Positions 5,708 through 6,459 of a stretch of DNA of 6,459 nucleotides are shown piece by piece. The DNA lies in assembly GCA_030590585.1 (NCBI GenBank), contig JAUUYD010000140.1, positions 1 to 6,459 on the forward strand, in the 5' to 3' direction. Each line of letters opens with the position of its first letter. Within the stretch, counting starts at the first letter, position 1. Under the pieces are notes generated by a model. That model saw only the letters and a list, made by a program, of their open reading frames with translations. It was not told the DNA's origin and did not search any database. Made by a program: the position numbers and the translations under genes. Origin of the DNA: Spirochaeta sp. (GTDB taxonomy: Bacteria > Spirochaetota > Spirochaetia > Spirochaetales_E > Spirochaetaceae_B).

Positions 5708-6172
5708 ATGTCTGGAATAGAAGGTACAGCCACAGGTGGAGCAACACCTGCGGTTACTAAACCAATAAAAAGAACCATTAAAAAAAGACCCATACTTAAA
5801 CCGGTGGTTGCTCCACCTGTGGCTGTACCTGGGCCTAAACGTGATGTGCGGCCTCCTGATAGTGAAATCATGCTGATTATTTCTTCAAAAACTGTGGATA
5901 AATTCAACACCGTTCGTAAGCGGATTGAACTTACTCCTGCGGTTTGTAAAACTTGCGGATTTAACGTCTGTGAAAGAAATGATTTGGAGGATTATTACGA
6001 GATGGATGCCGATACCCAAAAAAGGGTTCGGGATACTTTGGCGGCTCATATAAAAGTTGCTCATACGCAAGGTTCTCAACACCTTATTCCAAAGTCAGAA
6101 TTAGCTACCAGGTGGCTTGGAAAGGGCAGAGAAGAAAAAGAAGCCGCTCGTAATAAAATCAGAGAAGGATAA
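5708..6172 (+). CDS. Zinc-finger-like protein with a basic/proline-rich N-terminus
   Basis: The 154-residue product is not one I can name. Residues 6-12 (GTATGGA) and 34-41 (VAPPVAVP) are encoded by the two arms of a perfect 24-bp inverted repeat; between them lies a Lys/Arg/Pro-rich stretch (14-33, PAVTKPIKRTIKKRPILKPV), probably disordered and able to touch nucleic acid. A structured part starts near residue 52 (SEIMLIISSKTVDKF). A zinc-finger-like cluster follows: Cys80 and Cys83 (CxxC), Cys88, then after a 25-residue acidic helical insert His114 and His119 (HIKVAH). This resembles a C2H2 finger with a stretched middle. The C-terminus (133-154) is charged and helical. It lies between head genes and the adaptor, so a head-completion, packaging-linked or regulatory role is possible. 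The ATG at 5708 is chosen because GGAGG lies 8 nt upstream. Confidence 0.72.
   Translation: MSGIEGTATGGATPAVTKPIKRTIKKRPILKPVVAPPVAVPGPKRDVRPPDSEIMLIISSKTVDKFNTVRKRIELTPAVCKTCGFNVCERNDLEDYYEMDADTQKRVRDTLAAHIKVAHTQGSQHLIPKSELATRWLGKGREEKEAARNKIREG
5722..5830. repeat. Perfect 24-bp inverted repeat around a 61-bp segment
   Basis: The arm at 5722-5745 is the exact reverse complement of the arm at 5807-5830, with 61 bp between (5746-5806). Allowing one unpaired base (G5806), three more pairs form (5746-5748 with 5803-5805). The element lies wholly within the zinc-finger gene, starting 12 nt after its ATG. The inner segment is A-rich on the + strand. The repeat could form a stable mRNA or cruciform hairpin, or mark the ends of an invertible segment. 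Confidence 0.95.
6164..6169 (+). promoter_or_regulatory. Ribosome binding site of the adaptor gene, inside the zinc-finger gene end
   Basis: GAAGGA lies 6 nt before the ATG at 6176 and overlaps the final codons of the zinc-finger gene, whose TAA ends only 3 nt before the new start. This suggests coupled translation. Confidence 0.65.
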
Positions 6173-6175
6173 ACC

Positions 6176-6459
6176 ATGGCTAAGACTCTTACCCAGTTGT
6201 CCACAGATGTTCTCGATGAAATTGGCGAGGATTCTACTGACGTTGCTTTGTTAGCCTTATGCGCGAAGTGGGTACAGAGAATCTATGATGAAATCGGGAA
6301 TGAACTGGATTGGAAATTCAATTATATTTTGAATACCATTACGACCGTAGATGGAACCAGGACATATGATCTTAATATTAATGTTCGGGACGTTAGTTCT
6401 GCCAGAATTCAAACATCCGGGGAAGTTTTAGAGTATAGGGCCAAGGATCATCTGTTTAA
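6176..6459 (+). CDS. Probable head-tail adaptor/neck protein (3' partial)
   Basis: The frame opens at the ATG at 6176 and stays open to the right edge, giving 94 complete codons. The visible part begins MAKTLTQLSTDVLDEIGEDS, followed by a helix (about 22-45, with KWVQRIYDEIGNELDWKF) and then a beta-type stretch LNTITTVDGTRTYDLNINVRD (spanning 55-75). The pattern of two or three N-terminal helices, a conserved Trp near the end of the second, and a 'TV.GTR.YDL' strand is typical of phage head-to-tail adaptors of the P22 gp4 / T7 gp11 sort, which bind under the portal. Position after the head genes agrees. The family is an inference from this pattern; a tail-tube or other neck protein is the alternative. 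The start is supported by GAAGGA and by the 3-nt gap from the preceding stop. Confidence 0.62.
   Translation, partial: MAKTLTQLSTDVLDEIGEDSTDVALLALCAKWVQRIYDEIGNELDWKFNYILNTITTVDGTRTYDLNINVRDVSSARIQTSGEVLEYRAKDHLF

Noticed and set aside
5629..5910. A 93-codon open frame on the - strand with a strongly hydrophobic middle
   Set aside because: It is the antisense of the zinc-finger gene; its hydrophobic part is the reverse of Lys-rich codons, and it reads the same arm peptides only because of the inverted repeat. It has no evident ribosome binding site and is opposite to every gene here. It is used only to describe the flipped state.

Overview
This window looks like the head (virion assembly) module of a tailed double-stranded DNA bacteriophage or prophage. 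All nine supported genes lie on the + strand, are tightly packed, and mostly have strong AGGAGG-type ribosome binding sites, so the host is a bacterium. Nothing here fixes the host species or the lifestyle: there is no integrase, repressor, lysis or replication gene, and no tRNA.

Layout from left to right: the C-terminal nuclease part of the terminase large subunit (cut by the left edge); portal protein; a small FmdB-type zinc-ribbon protein whose start directly abuts the portal stop; an acidic scaffold-like protein; the major capsid protein; an Ala/Gly-rich probable capsid decoration protein; a 54-residue protein of unknown function; a basic/proline-rich protein with a Cys/His zinc-finger-like cluster; and the start of a probable head-tail adaptor (cut by the right edge). 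The order terminase, portal, scaffold, capsid, decoration, adaptor is the usual assembly order: the terminase packages DNA through the portal, the scaffold shapes the procapsid, the capsid and decoration proteins form the shell, and the adaptor closes the portal and joins the tail. No head maturation protease lies between portal and capsid, which favours a scaffold-dependent pathway without proteolysis.

The non-coding gaps are short (under 90 bp). The gap after the capsid gene holds a GC-rich hairpin, then a possible promoter whose spacer is a perfect 6+1+6 dyad. The gap after the decoration gene holds another GC-rich hairpin. The gap before the zinc-finger gene holds a 9-bp tandem repeat.

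The most unusual structure is inside the zinc-finger gene, near its start: a perfect 24-bp inverted repeat (5722-5745 and 5807-5830) around a 61-bp segment. Read in place, the segment encodes a Lys/Arg/Pro-rich stretch. If flipped between its repeats, the frame would stay open and encode a 20-residue hydrophobic, membrane-helix-like stretch. This makes it a candidate intragenic invertible switch; the simpler alternatives are an mRNA hairpin or a replication-error palindrome.
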